A DNA stretch of 64,000 nt from Owenia fusiformis (lineage: Eukaryota; Annelida; Polychaeta; Sabellida; Oweniidae), in contig CAIIXF020000002.1 in NCBI GenBank assembly GCA_903813345.2, forward strand, positions 9,980,650-10,044,649, given 5' to 3'. Below, piece after piece: positions 27,001 to 36,832 of this stretch; the first letter of the stretch is position 1, and every line of letters starts with the position of its first letter. The translations under genes and the position numbers were made by a program. The notes below the pieces were generated by a model. The model did no database searches, was not told the DNA's origin, and saw only the letters and a list, made by a program, of their open reading frames with translations.

Positions 27001-27498
27001 TTGACCATATCCTCCCAACAACACAAAAGTAATTTTCTATCTGAATGTTCCTCGAAATCTTCACTAGAATTTTATGAATCAATCAAACAAACCCCATTTC
27101 TGGAGAATTACCTTACTTCAAGTAATGATTTTGTTGGACAGAGATTGAAGTTCAAAGCCAGAACTGGGTGTTTAGGTATTGGAACTGACCTCAAAAGAAG
27201 AAAATGCGATGATGGTTTTTGCAAACTTTGTTCCCTTCATCCAATTGATGATTTAACACACAGATTTTTTACATGTAGTCACAACCAACGTGAAAGGATT
27301 GATTTTTACAACAGAATTAAAACCTCATGCTCCCCTGATGTATTTAATATGTTCTTAACGCTTCCTTTAAATGAAAAATTAAAGTGGTGCCTAGGAGATG
27401 TTGTTTTTAGTATTTGGGGCAAAGACCAAGGATTCTTGTTTGACAAGTGTGTCAAACAATTTTTAGTGACTATTAATAACGATATTCTAAACTCATAA
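24085..27498 (+). CDS. LINE ORF2-type protein: AP endonuclease plus reverse transcriptase
   Basis: An intact 1137-residue protein for target-primed reverse transcription. The N-terminal third is an apurinic-type endonuclease: E35 in IAETFF, GDFNG with D146 and N148, and SDH with D228 and H229. The reverse transcriptase domain spans roughly residues 510-800. It has the LDISKAFD motif (catalytic D627), GLKQGCCLSPSLFS, and LLFADD with catalytic D727 and D728. A C-terminal C-X2-C-X9-H-X4-C knuckle uses C1046, C1049, H1059 and C1064. There is no RNase H domain. All catalytic residues are present and no stop or frameshift is seen, so this copy looks young. ATG at 24085 is the first in frame, but the frame is open back to 23950, so the true start may be lost. 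The clade is uncertain: the architecture fits the APE lineages (CR1/L2/Jockey-like or L1/Tx1-like), and a tree would be needed to place it. Confidence 0.93.
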   Translation: MTFAFNNVCHFGLAKQHELNQTLPKCSYDIVAIAETFFDDTNTLSILNDNYVWIPKNRVGKKGGGVGFFVKKGIVILDNDLLHSSCDDLERLWIRVKINNNVLNLGVTYFPVDGKNSILSEKLMDELISNVAEVESDDTYTLLMGDFNGKATKFCKGQSSQNGKLIDLFSDVTGMHMLNSINCQGEITWSRGTQHSSIDYCFGNHNFMKVYQNMIIDETHEEASLGSDHSFMIINAILPSQSGNLKTNVPPDNKDEDTVIWNINDNTDWDCFRNAINTEFSSWDISKCSNIEDAWSSFKENIMKAAHIGVGIKRVPTNHRSFWDKEIKLLINNRKEASRFYRYWSRSKSADPDILREIWNLYLERKKQVQLKIVESHVKNHIKVLTSNARSLSKCSRSYWKKLKMFNENNGYPIQIQDPNNKDMILTDPKAISEALHLYWERVGRNNRNPKFTSNNLSDKIDSLLKETNYDNNALNSFCFTYAELVQCLRKLNNGKKCGTDNIPNEFLKYGGNTMFSSLFDLFNKVKSLEVMPTEWKEGLLVPLFKRGLNIDLNNYRGLTMNSNVYKIYTSLLDSKIKLNSESCDLLGDSQGAFRENLRLENHIFALKGLCSLRKSSKKNTFLSFLDISKAFDVIDRNMLFVKLWEMGIQGKIWRLLHEAYRDVCNKVIFGNFTSPWYSSTSGLKQGCCLSPSLFSLVMTDLVDRLNKENLGIPFNNIKVPTLLFADDIVLMAESESQLNHMLKIADQFGSCWGFKFDPNKSKVMVIGKRIDKNKTWVLGDLEIKEVDTYKYLGIHLNRQLRDNYHVNVVLKEKDKKLRNLVASTLTKHINYNRISFGNTLYYSQYLPALLHGCGVLILDKTSEKTLSSMQYKLAKSIFQLKCNPAKAAMLGDLGWRSIINIIQKRQIDYFLYLKFSMRNGLHKAIFDKLFENFKGRVKTCWPYFENIQDILIEHGLDDVVFRDDNEWYDSFLTISSQQHKSNFLSECSSKSSLEFYESIKQTPFLENYLTSSNDFVGQRLKFKARTGCLGIGTDLKRRKCDDGFCKLCSLHPIDDLTHRFFTCSHNQRERIDFYNRIKTSCSPDVFNMFLTLPLNEKLKWCLGDVVFSIWGKDQGFLFDKCVKQFLVTINNDILNS

Positions 27499-27654
27499 CA
27501 TATGTACAATTTAACATATTTATTTTACCTATCTGTATTGTATTGTATTTTATGAATATGTATTTGTTCTATGTACTGCCGCACTGGAATTTTCCATTGT
27601 GCCACTGATTAAAAAGTGTTTGGCAAATAAATAAATAAATAAAAAAAAAAAAAA
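27499..27654 (+). other. LINE 3' untranslated region and A-rich tail
   Basis: 156 bp after the stop, including GCCGCACTGGAATTTTCCATTGTGCCAC, a short (AAAT)n run and poly-A. The AATAAA motifs could serve as polyadenylation signal. No second ORF is present. Confidence 0.8.
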
Positions 27655-29203
27655 ATAAGTATTTAAATGAAAAACATTGCACTGACCAGGAATTGAACAA
27701 TGGGCAGCTGGATGACAGGCGAGCATTCTACCACTGAACCATCAGTGGTTTCATGTTGTAAGTAAAATATAATTCATAAAAAAGTAATTTCTCTTCATAT
27801 CAGTATTTAAATGAAAAACATTGCACTGACCAGGAATTGAACCATGGGCAGCTGGATGACAGGCGAGCATTCTACCACCGAACCATCAGTGATTCCATGT
27901 TGTAAATAAAATATAATTCATAAAAAATGTAGTTTCTCTTCATATCAGTATTTAAATGAAAAACATTGCACTGACCAGGAATCGAACCACTGCCAAATGG
28001 ATGACAGGTTAGCATTCTACCACTGAACCATCAATGCTTTCATGTTGTAAGTAAAGTATAATTCATAAAAATAGTAATTTCTCTTCATATAAGTATTTAA
28101 ATGAAAAACATTGCACTGACAAGGAATCGACCCCTAGCCAGCTGGATGACAGGCATGCATTCTACCACTGAACCATCAAGGATTTCATGTTGTAAGTAAA
28201 ATATAATTCATGAAAATAGTAATTTCTCTTCATATAAGTATTTAAATGAAAAACATTGCACTGACCAGGAATTGAACCATGGCCAACTGGATTACAGGCG
28301 AGCATTCTACCACTGAACCATCAATGCTTTCATGTTGTCAGTAAAGTATAATTCATAAAAGATGTAGTTTCTCTTCATATCAGTATTTAAATGAAAAACA
28401 TTGTACTGACCAGGAATTGAACCATGGGGAGCTGGATGACAGGCGAGCACTCTACCACTGAACCATCAGTGATTTCATGTTCTAAATAAAATATAATTCA
28501 TGAAAATAGTAATTTCTCTTCATATAAGTATTTAAATGAAAAACATTGCATTGACCAGGAATCGACCCATAGCCAGCTGGATGACAGGCGAGCATTCTAC
28601 CACTGAACTATCAGTGTTTACATGCTGTAAGTAAAGTATAACTAGTAAAAGATGTAGTTTCTCTTCATATAAGTATTTAAATGAAAAACATTGCACTGAC
28701 CAGAAATTGAACCATGGGCAGCTGGATGACAGGCGAGCATTCTACCACTGAACCATCAGTGATTTCATGTTGTAAATAAAATATAATTCATAAAAATAGT
28801 AATTTCTCTTCATATCAAAATTTAAATGAAAAACATTGCACTGACTAGGAATCGACCCATGGCCAGCTGGATGGCAGGCGAGCATTCTACCACTGAACCA
28901 TCAGTTGTCAGTAAAATATAATTCATAAAAATAGTCATTTCTCTTCATATCAGTATTTAAATGAAAAACATTCCACCGACCAGGAATTGAACCATGGGCA
29001 GCTGGATGACAGGCGAGCATTCTACCACTGAACCATCAGTGATTTCATAGTGTAAGTAAAATATAATTCAATAAAAAATGCAATTTCTCTTCATAGCAGT
29101 ATTTAAATGAAAAAATTGCACTGACCGGGATTCGAACCAATGCCAGATGGATGACAGGTTAGCATTCTACCACTGAACCATCAGTGCTTTCATGTTGTAA
29201 GTA
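27655..29203 (-). repeat. tRNA-Gly-derived ~140-bp satellite, copy 2 part B
   Basis: Eleven units that continue the array after the LINE and match 6820-9094 of copy 1 in kind and order, including the shortened unit with CAGTTGTCAGTAAAATA near 28912 (8794 in copy 1). The array ends at the junction with the 190-bp satellite. Confidence 0.9.
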
Positions 29204-32174
29204 GCTATTTTGTGAGACCTTTTAGTATTTATTTTAAAGTATGCTCATTAATGGATTTAATGAATTATGTCCCCCTTCGTGATATATTTTATATCTAATT
29301 TGTCTTCAATCTCTGATGCAGTTTGCGCTGTAGAAGAAATCTCAATTTTCGAACCAGTCGTACGTAACGCTGGTGGCAGCAGAGTATTTGCTAATTACTG
29401 AGATGTTTGAGGATATTTGCCCTACCAAGGACTTGTTGATTGGTCATTCTATTCATGAGATATAGAGTATCTTATATGTAGGATTTGTTGCAAAGCTCCT
29501 GTTTACTTTGCGCTCTAGACGAAATGTTAATTTCGGACCGGACTTACATCACGCTGGTAGGAGTATGATGTTTGCTTATTTGAGCAACGTGTAAGGATAT
29601 AATTTTTTCATTTGCTCTTTTAGGGACTTGTTGTATGGTCATTCTATTCGCGAGGCTATGGGTATCTAATTTTAATAAAGCTCTGATTTACATTTCGCTC
29701 TAAACGAGATGTCAATTTTCTGACCAGTCGTACGCCATGCTGGTACTATAGGTAGTCCTTTGCTGATTTCCGAGACGTTTCAGTATATGTTTCTATGTTT
29801 TCTCTACGAAGGATTTTATGACTGGTGTTTCTGCTCATGAAATATTTTATATGTAGTTTGTCTTAAATTGCTGAAACAGTTTGCGATCTAGACGAAATGT
29901 CAATTTTCGGAGTCGTAGATAACGTTGGTGGCAGCATGCTATTTGCTAATTAATGAAATTTTGGAGGATACATTTTACATTTTCTCTACCAAGGACTTGT
30001 TGATCACTCATTCTATTTGAGAGATATAGAATATCAAATTTGTCCCAAAGCTCTGATTTACATTGCACTCTAGACGAAATGTCAATTTTCGGACCAGCCT
30101 TACGCCATGTTAGTAGTAGCATGTGGCTTGTTATAGTTTTAGAGACGTTAGAGTTTATATTTTTGCATTTGCACCACTAAGGACTTGTTGAGTGGTCATT
30201 ATATTTGTGAGATATTGAGTATCTTATTTGCCATAAAGCTTTGGTTTACATTGCGCTCAAGACGAAATGTCAATTTTGGGACTGGCCTTTCGTCACGCTG
30301 GTATCAGCACGTGGGTTGTTAATTTCGGAGACGTTAAAGTATATATTTTGCATTTGTTTTACCAAGTACTTTTTGAGTGGTCATTCTATTCGTGAGATGT
30401 CTTATTTGTCATATTTTTATGTTTGCTCTACGAAAGATTTAATGACTTACGTTTCCGTTCGTCAAATATTTTATATCTTCAATCTCTAAAGCAGCTTGCA
30501 CTCTAGAAGAAATGTCAATTTTCGTACCAGTCGTACGTAACGCTGATGGCACCAGGATATTTGCTAATAAGTGAGATATTAAAAGGATACAATTTTACAT
30601 TGCCCTACCCAAGGACTTGTTGATAAGTAATTTTATTCATGAGATATAGAGTATCTTATTTGTAGGATTTACATTGCACTCTAGACGAAATGTCAATTTT
30701 CGGACCAGTCTTATGTCACGCTGGTGGCAGCATGTGGGGTGTTAGTTTGAGAAACGTTAAAGGATATATTTTTGCGATTGCTCTACCAAGGACTTGTTGA
30801 GTGGTCATGTTTTTCGTGAGATATTGAGTATCTTTTTTGTCATAAAGCTTTGATTTACATTGCGCCCTAGACGAAATGTCAATTTTCGGACCGGCCTTAC
30901 GTCACGCTGCTAGCAGCTTGTGGGTTGTTAGTTGGAGAGACGTTAAAGTATATATTTTTGCATTTGCACCACTAAGGACTTGTTGAGTGGTCATTCCATT
31001 CGTGAGATATAGAGTATCTTATTTGTCATAAAGCTAATTTCTAGACGAAATTATAATATTCTGACCAGTCGCCCTTTACGCTGGTACTATCTCGTCCTTT
31101 GCTGGTTTGAGAGACGTTTCAGTATATGTTACTAGGTTTGCTCTTAGAAAGATTTAATGACTGGTGTACCCATTCGTGATATATTTTATATCTAATGTGT
31201 CCTCAATCTCTGATGCAGTTTGCGCTCTAGAAGAAATGTCAATTTTCGGACCAGTCGTACGTAAAGCTGGTGGAAGCAGGATATTCCCTTATCAGGGAGA
31301 TGTTTAAGGATGAATTTTCACATTTGCCCTACCAAGGAATTGTTTATTCGTCATTCTATTCGTGAGGTATAGAGTAACTTATTTGTAGGATTTGTCGCAA
31401 AGCTCTGATTTACATTGCCCTCTAGACGAAATGTCAATTTTTGGACCGGTCTTACGGCACGCTGGTAAGAGCATGATGTTTGCTTATTTGAGCAACATGT
31501 AAGGATATATATTTTTGAATTTGCTCTACCAGAGACTTGTTGTATTGTCATTCTATTCGTGAGATATTGAGTATCTAATTTGTCACAAAGCGCTGATTAA
31601 CATTTTGCTCTTATCGTTATGTAAATTTTCTGATTAGCCCTACGTCACGCTGGTACTAGCTAGTCCTTTGCTGTTTTGTGAGATGTTTCAGTATATGTTT
31701 CTACGTTTTCTCTGCAAGGGATTTGATTACTGGTGTTTCCGGTCGTGAAATGTTTGATATATAATTTGTCTTAAATCTCTGATACAATTTGCGCTCTCAT
31801 TTTTCGGACCTGTCGTACGTAGCGCTGGTAGCAGCATGTTATTCGCTAATTAGTGAGAACTTTAAGGATACATTTTTACATTGCTCTGACAAGGACTTGT
31901 TGATTAGTCATTCTATTTGAGAAATATTGAATATCTGATTTGTCGCAAAGCTCTGATTTACATTGCGCTCAAGACGAAATGTCAATTTTCGGACCAGCCT
32001 TACGTCACGCTGGTAGCAGCATGTGGGTTGTTAGACGTTAAAATATATATTGTTGCATTTGCTCTACCAATGACTTGTTGAGTGGTCATTTCATTCGTGA
32101 GATATTAAGTATTCAATTTGTCATAAAGCTTTGATTTACATTGCGCTCTAGACGAAATGTCTATCTAATTTGTC
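29204..32174. repeat. ~190-bp satellite, copy 2 part A
   Basis: Unit-by-unit match to 9095-11893 at high identity, with one extra unit (about 30689-30880) absent from copy 1 near 10580. Such single-unit gain or loss is expected from unequal exchange between neighbouring units. Confidence 0.9.
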
Positions 32175-32467
32175 TTAAAGGGTTCCGATTAGCATCCCGT
32201 ATAAAAACAATATGGCGGCTCCAGGCGAATCAACTGGATCAGTCCATTTTTAAGAAATAAGGGGAGTTCTGTAAAATCCAGTTTATTGAAATATTGTCTT
32301 TGAGATAAAGTAATCCGTTTATAATGATTTTGAAAACGTTATCCAAAGAGTGATTGCGTTCAAATAATACATGTACAACAGCCAATATAAATTCTTGTAT
32401 TAGAAACCGGTTTGTCTTGCTTTGTTTCATTTGTAGGATATTTCATATGCCAAGCTGTGTGCTATTA

Positions 32468-33605
32468 CACACTACCCTACCTCGATCACGCATGCGCGAA
32501 TTTTTTGGCTTTCAATCAGGTCGCTTTTGAGTATATCGACTGCTTACTCAAAAGGTTAATACGTTTGGTGCTCGGAGTGAGTCAATATTGCTATTTGCTA
32601 CACTTCAGTGGTGCAATAGTGAAGTCCATGTTCCAAGTTATATGATAGTTATAGAAAGAATGAAAATAATATCGTTTTAAATTTTAAAATATTTGATATG
32701 TCATAGTACACGGTACACAGTTGCAAAAGTTGATCAATACAGGGTACAAGGAATGTAAATTGTTCAATAGTACAGGGAGCGAGAAAGTAAGCTGATTATA
32801 CAGACATACTATGTCCCGACCTCATGTACATTTACGTTGCAAACAGTGAAAGTAATGCTAAAAAGGCCGCCTGTTGATGCTTTGGGGTGTCATCAATTGT
32901 TATTTAATCCAAATAAAGTAAACATTATTTTGTAGATTAAGACACGGGCTTTCAGGTCGTATGCATTTTAGTCATAAAATTAACAAGAACGCTAGATTAT
33001 ACGTGTTACTAGGATATCAAATTGAAATAAAATAACGAAATTAAATATTAAGACGTTAATGATAAATGACTATCCGCTACTCAGAATAATTAAAATTGCC
33101 TGAACTACATGGGAAGAATCTTTCTATATAACCCCTTGAATGGTATAATTCACTACCGTCCTCAAAAACCGATCATTTAAAATGTTTTGTTCAAATTCAC
33201 AAAAATACAGTTGAATAACATACTAGAAAACATATCCGCGTATAACATGATGACACGAAGTTTAAATAATAGTTAACTGTTTTTTTGTTACATATCAATG
33301 TAACATTTTCGAAGGGAAACTTACATGCTCCCTGTACGTTGACAGATTTACTGAAATGTATCGTGTATTGCATTCGAGTTTTGCTTCACTGCGCCCACTA
33401 TTATCTATCTTTGCCTATAGTGGTTTTTAGCCAACAATATTCTACAAACTGCTTGATGAATCAATTCTATGTCTGGTAGAACACTAGAAATAAATGTAAA
33501 ATGTATTTTACGTTCAGAAATATGAAATTAAACCCACGTCCTCCATTTGCAACTTAGCTGTACCCTGTTTCCATTTTGAACGTGGTCACGTGGTAGGGTA
33601 GTGTG
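32468..33605. mobile_element. Non-autonomous TIR transposon, CACACTACCC ends, 5-bp TSD
   Basis: A 1138-bp element with perfect 14-base terminal inverted repeats CACACTACCCTACC / GGTAGGGTAGTGTG, flanked by TATTA at 32463-32467 and 33606-33610. The uninterrupted target GCTATTACG is seen in copy 1 near 12181. Small ORFs of 60-77 codons inside show no family motif. A diverged partial copy lies at 53544-53972 in reverse orientation. Five-base duplications with CAC ends suggest a Transib-like origin, but this is not proven. Confidence 0.85.
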
Positions 33606-33752
33606 TATTACGTTATGGGGAAATTTAGATGCCAATTTTTCCTTATTATACACAAATAGAAGATCCTGAAACTTCACCCATAAATATGGAATTGATTTGT
33701 CAAAATAAAAATCACCCTTTTATAAATGTGTGACGATCTATAATATACTTAT

Positions 33753-35392
33753 CACGGTGTTATAGCATGACAGATACGCCACCTCTGAAAACGAGGTTAG
33801 TCGTATACGATCACTGATTTATCCAATAAAATGGCCACGATGAAACAGAAAGCTAAGGTAGGTGCATTATGTTCTACTACTGCGTATCAATAAAAGCATG
33901 AAAGATTTATGTAAGCGTCGCATTCGGTGATGCATTCAGTAATGTTTATTTTGAACGTAGTCTTTGCAAATCGACGCCCATGGATAACATGAAATAAGCG
34001 AAAAACTGTCGAGTTTGAAATTCAAAACTTCATAAAATTTAGTAATTTGTTTCTTTTCTTCGTTAGGACATGCTCTACATTGCGCAACAACCTTGGTGTA
34101 TATAAATGTAACCTACATACGATCATACAAAGCCAATTAAGCATTGTAAACCACTTAATATGTTCTACTCAAGCCATAATAATGTATTTTGAATTTGCGG
34201 ATACGCCAAAAATTGATAGACAGTTACGCGAACCGCGTTTATATATGTAAATCCGAATCATTTCATATCGCTTGTGATCCAAAATTGAAATGTTTTTCAA
34301 CCGGATTTGAGTTTTGTAAGCTATAATAGATGAAATCGTATTATTCCCACCTTGCAGGGCCTGTTCTAGGGGTTTTAGTACTAGTTGAGAAGGCATTTAA
34401 ATTGCTATATTGACGTGAGCAATATTGTGTCGGGCGTTAATGACTTAAGTCGGGCAATAATGATATTATTCGCCCGACTATGTTTCCCGGGAAAAGTGAT
34501 ACCGTTCAGTGCGTAAGATTTTCTATTTCAAATTTGCTATTTCAACCCTGGGCATTAACGGTGGTAATAATGGTAATGGCTTTCCAATATTTCACTATAT
34601 TGCCCTTTGAAATGACGTTATTGTACTATTATGAAGATGGTGACATAAACAGCTGAATATGATTTGTAATAATGGTAATATATGTCTAATGTCACTTATG
34701 ACATCATCAATTAATTTGGAGTTGTTTTCTTCCGTCTCCTGTTCGTTGTTACTAATTTCGCTATTTTTTCCTTGCCCTATAGAGGCTCAAGCAAGAGCGT
34801 CTCTTGCGAGTCCTGAAAACAAATATAGGCAGTTCACACATAGAGAGCTATCCATCTAGGGACCTTGACTTGACAGGAACTTGCATGTAACCGTCCGCTA
34901 ACATCTAATGTAAAACTAATACAATGCGTTGCTGTCCATAAAAAAGCATGCAATACATACGTATCTGTCTAACGACCTTGCGATTGAAACCTTATTATCT
35001 ACAATATTTACCACATTTCTGTTCTGCATTTGTCATTTTATGGCTTGTTTATACACAGTTTACGTACAGTTAGTATTTTGAGTGGCTCTGAGGCACATAT
35101 ACTGAGAAAACACGAAAAAGGACTAAAAATTATGAACTTCGAAATCTCAGCTGGGTAGGTTTACAGCTTATATTCTGCTTCTTGTAGACCACACGACAGA
35201 TTTAACTCAATCTTTATAACCATTCACATATGCATCACCGAATGGAACTAGTTGAAAAGGAAAGCTTATCTGTGAATCTTGCCTACAGGCGAAAAAGAGG
35301 ACATGCTGTCTTTCCCGTCCGCCATTTTTTGTTATCGTTACCGCAAAATTTGGCCAATTGCCTTGTCGTATCTGTCATGCTATAACACCGTG
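33753..35392. mobile_element. Non-autonomous TIR transposon with RSS-like CACGGTG ends, 5-bp TSD
   Basis: A 1640-bp element with perfect 26-base terminal inverted repeats starting CACGGTGTTATAGCATGACA, flanked by CTTAT at 33748-33752 and 35393-35397. The empty site is in copy 1 near 12324. The terminal heptamer CACGGTG differs by one base from the V(D)J heptamer CACAGTG. Five-base target duplications are characteristic of Transib and the RAG transposon lineage. There is no nonamer-like ACAAAAACC at 12 or 23 bases. No ORF longer than about 75 codons is present, so the transposase would be supplied elsewhere. Confidence 0.85.
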
Positions 35393-35544
35393 CTTATGCT
35401 ATATAACAGTTAGAGGTGTTGACACAACGACCTCGAACCTGTGAACCCTTGAGTATTATTCCGTGATCGGGCCTTTTATACTAAACGGTGAGCAACACCA
35501 GAAACGAGCGTTCGATTTGCTAAACGATATGCGTCACCCTTTAA

Positions 35545-36832
35545 ATCGCCGATGCAGTTTTCGCTCCAAAAGAAATGTCGATTTTCGGACCAGTCGTACG
35601 TCACACTGCTACTAGCGAGTCTTTTGCTATTTCGTGATACGTTTAAGTATTCATTTCGGAGTATGTCATCAATTGATTTGATGACTGATGTTCCCCTTCG
35701 TTATATATTTTATATCTAAATTGTCTTCAATCTCTGATGCAGTTTGCGCTCTTAAAGAAATGTCAATTTTCGGACCAGCCGTACGTAACGCTGGTGGAAG
35801 CAGGATATTCGCTAACTAGTGAGATGTTTAAGGATACATTTTTACATATTCCCTACCAAGGACTTGTTGATTGGACATTCTACTCGTGATATATAGAGTA
35901 TCTAATTTGTAGGATTGGTCGCAAAGCTCTGATTTACATTGCCCTCTAGACGAAATGTCAATTTTCGGACCGGTCTTTCGTCACGCTGGTAGGAGCATGA
36001 TGTTTGCTTATATGACCAACGCGTGTTAGGATATATTTTTGAATTTGCTCTGCCAGGGACTCATGGTAATTCTATTCGTGAAATAATGAGTATCTAATTT
36101 GTCACAAAGCTATGATCAACATTTCGCTCTAATCGTTATGTCAATTTTCGTATCAGTCCTACGTCACGCTGGTACTAGCTAGTAGCTAGTCCTTTGGTGA
36201 CTTGTGAAACGTTTCAGTATATGTTTCTACGTTTTCTCTGCAAGGGATTTAATGACTGATGTTTCTGGTCGTGACATATTTTATATCTAATTTGTCTCAA
36301 ATCTCTGATACAGTTTGCGCTCTAGGCGAAATGTCAATTTTCGGACCAGTCGTTCGTAACGCTGGTGGCAGCATATTATTTGCAAATATTAATGAGATCT
36401 TTAAGGATACATTTTTATATTAGCTCTACCAAGGACTTGTTGATTAGTCATTCTATTCGAGAGATATAGAATATCTAATTTGTCGCAAAGCTCTGATTTA
36501 CATTGCGCTCTAGAAGCAATGTCAATTTTCGGACCGGTCTAACGTCACGCTGGTAACAGTATGTTGGTTGTTAATTTGAGAGATGTTAAAGTATGTATTT
36601 TTGTATATGGTCTACCAAGGACTTGATGGGTAGTCATTCTATTCGTGAGATATTGAGAGTCTAATTTGACATAAACCTTTGATTTACATTGCGCTCTAGG
36701 CGAAAAGTCAATTTTTCTGACTAGTCGTACCTTACGCTGATACTAGCTCGTTCTTTGCTCATTTGTGAGACGTTTCAGTTTATATTGCTGCATTTGCTCT
36801 TCGAACGATTTAATGACTGATGTTTCCGTTCG
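35545..36832. repeat. ~190-bp satellite, copy 2 part B
   Basis: About seven units parallel to 12476-13930. The array breaks off at GTTTCCGTTCGTG near 36832, where the sequence passes into non-satellite DNA and similarity to copy 1 ends. Confidence 0.85.

Larger units (their letters stand above)
23919..27654 (+). mobile_element. Non-LTR retrotransposon (LINE), probably 5'-truncated
   Basis: This 3.74-kb insertion lies in a satellite unit. Its 3' end is an AATAAATAAATAAA stretch running into poly-A (27620-27654), and possible ATAA duplications lie at 23915-23918 and 27655-27658. The empty site is in copy 1 near 6819, where the same neighbouring units are joined directly. One long ORF fills most of it. 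The frame is open upstream of the first ATG from 23950 and encodes basic residues (RNRKTRRGRRK), so the element probably lost its 5' part on insertion. Insertion after the duplication (or on one haplotype) is clear. It lies antisense to the tRNA-like units. Confidence 0.92.
32179..35540. mobile_element. TTAA-targeting DNA transposon interrupted by two nested elements
   Basis: The same element as 11898-12471, flanked by TTAA at 32175-32178 and 35541-35544. Two transposons inserted inside it, at 32468-33605 and 33753-35392. Removing both with one target duplication each restores the 574-bp form exactly as in copy 1. This gives a clear relative order: TTAA element first, then segment duplication or haplotype split, then the nested insertions. 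Confidence 0.8.
14468..36832. repeat. Tandem segmental duplication, copy 2
   Basis: This second copy of the 1-13930 segment is longer because of a LINE (23919-27654), two TIR transposons (32468-33605, 33753-35392) and extra satellite units. Removing the insertions restores alignment to copy 1. Single satellite units differ between copies: an extra 190-bp unit near 30689-30880, and a missing one after 35740 relative to 12660-12845. The tRNA-like array holds more units than in copy 1. Similarity ends near 36832, where the sequence leaves the 190-bp satellite. Confidence 0.9.

Noticed and set aside
24408-27509. Minus-strand ORFs of 67-81 codons within the LINE
   Set aside because: Antisense shadows of the reverse transcriptase gene.
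1010-29203. CRISPR-like regular repeats
   Set aside because: Units are direct tandem copies without unique spacers, the period is about 140 bp, and the genome is eukaryotic.
30241-30489. 82-codon ORF
   Set aside because: Lies in the 190-bp satellite and is not kept in the matching copy 1 region.
33753-33800. A true recombination signal sequence
   Set aside because: Heptamer-like end only; no nonamer at 12- or 23-base spacing.
34169-34396. 75-codon minus ORF inside the CACGGTG element as a transposase remnant
   Set aside because: No DDE or RAG1-like motif, and the length is near chance expectation.
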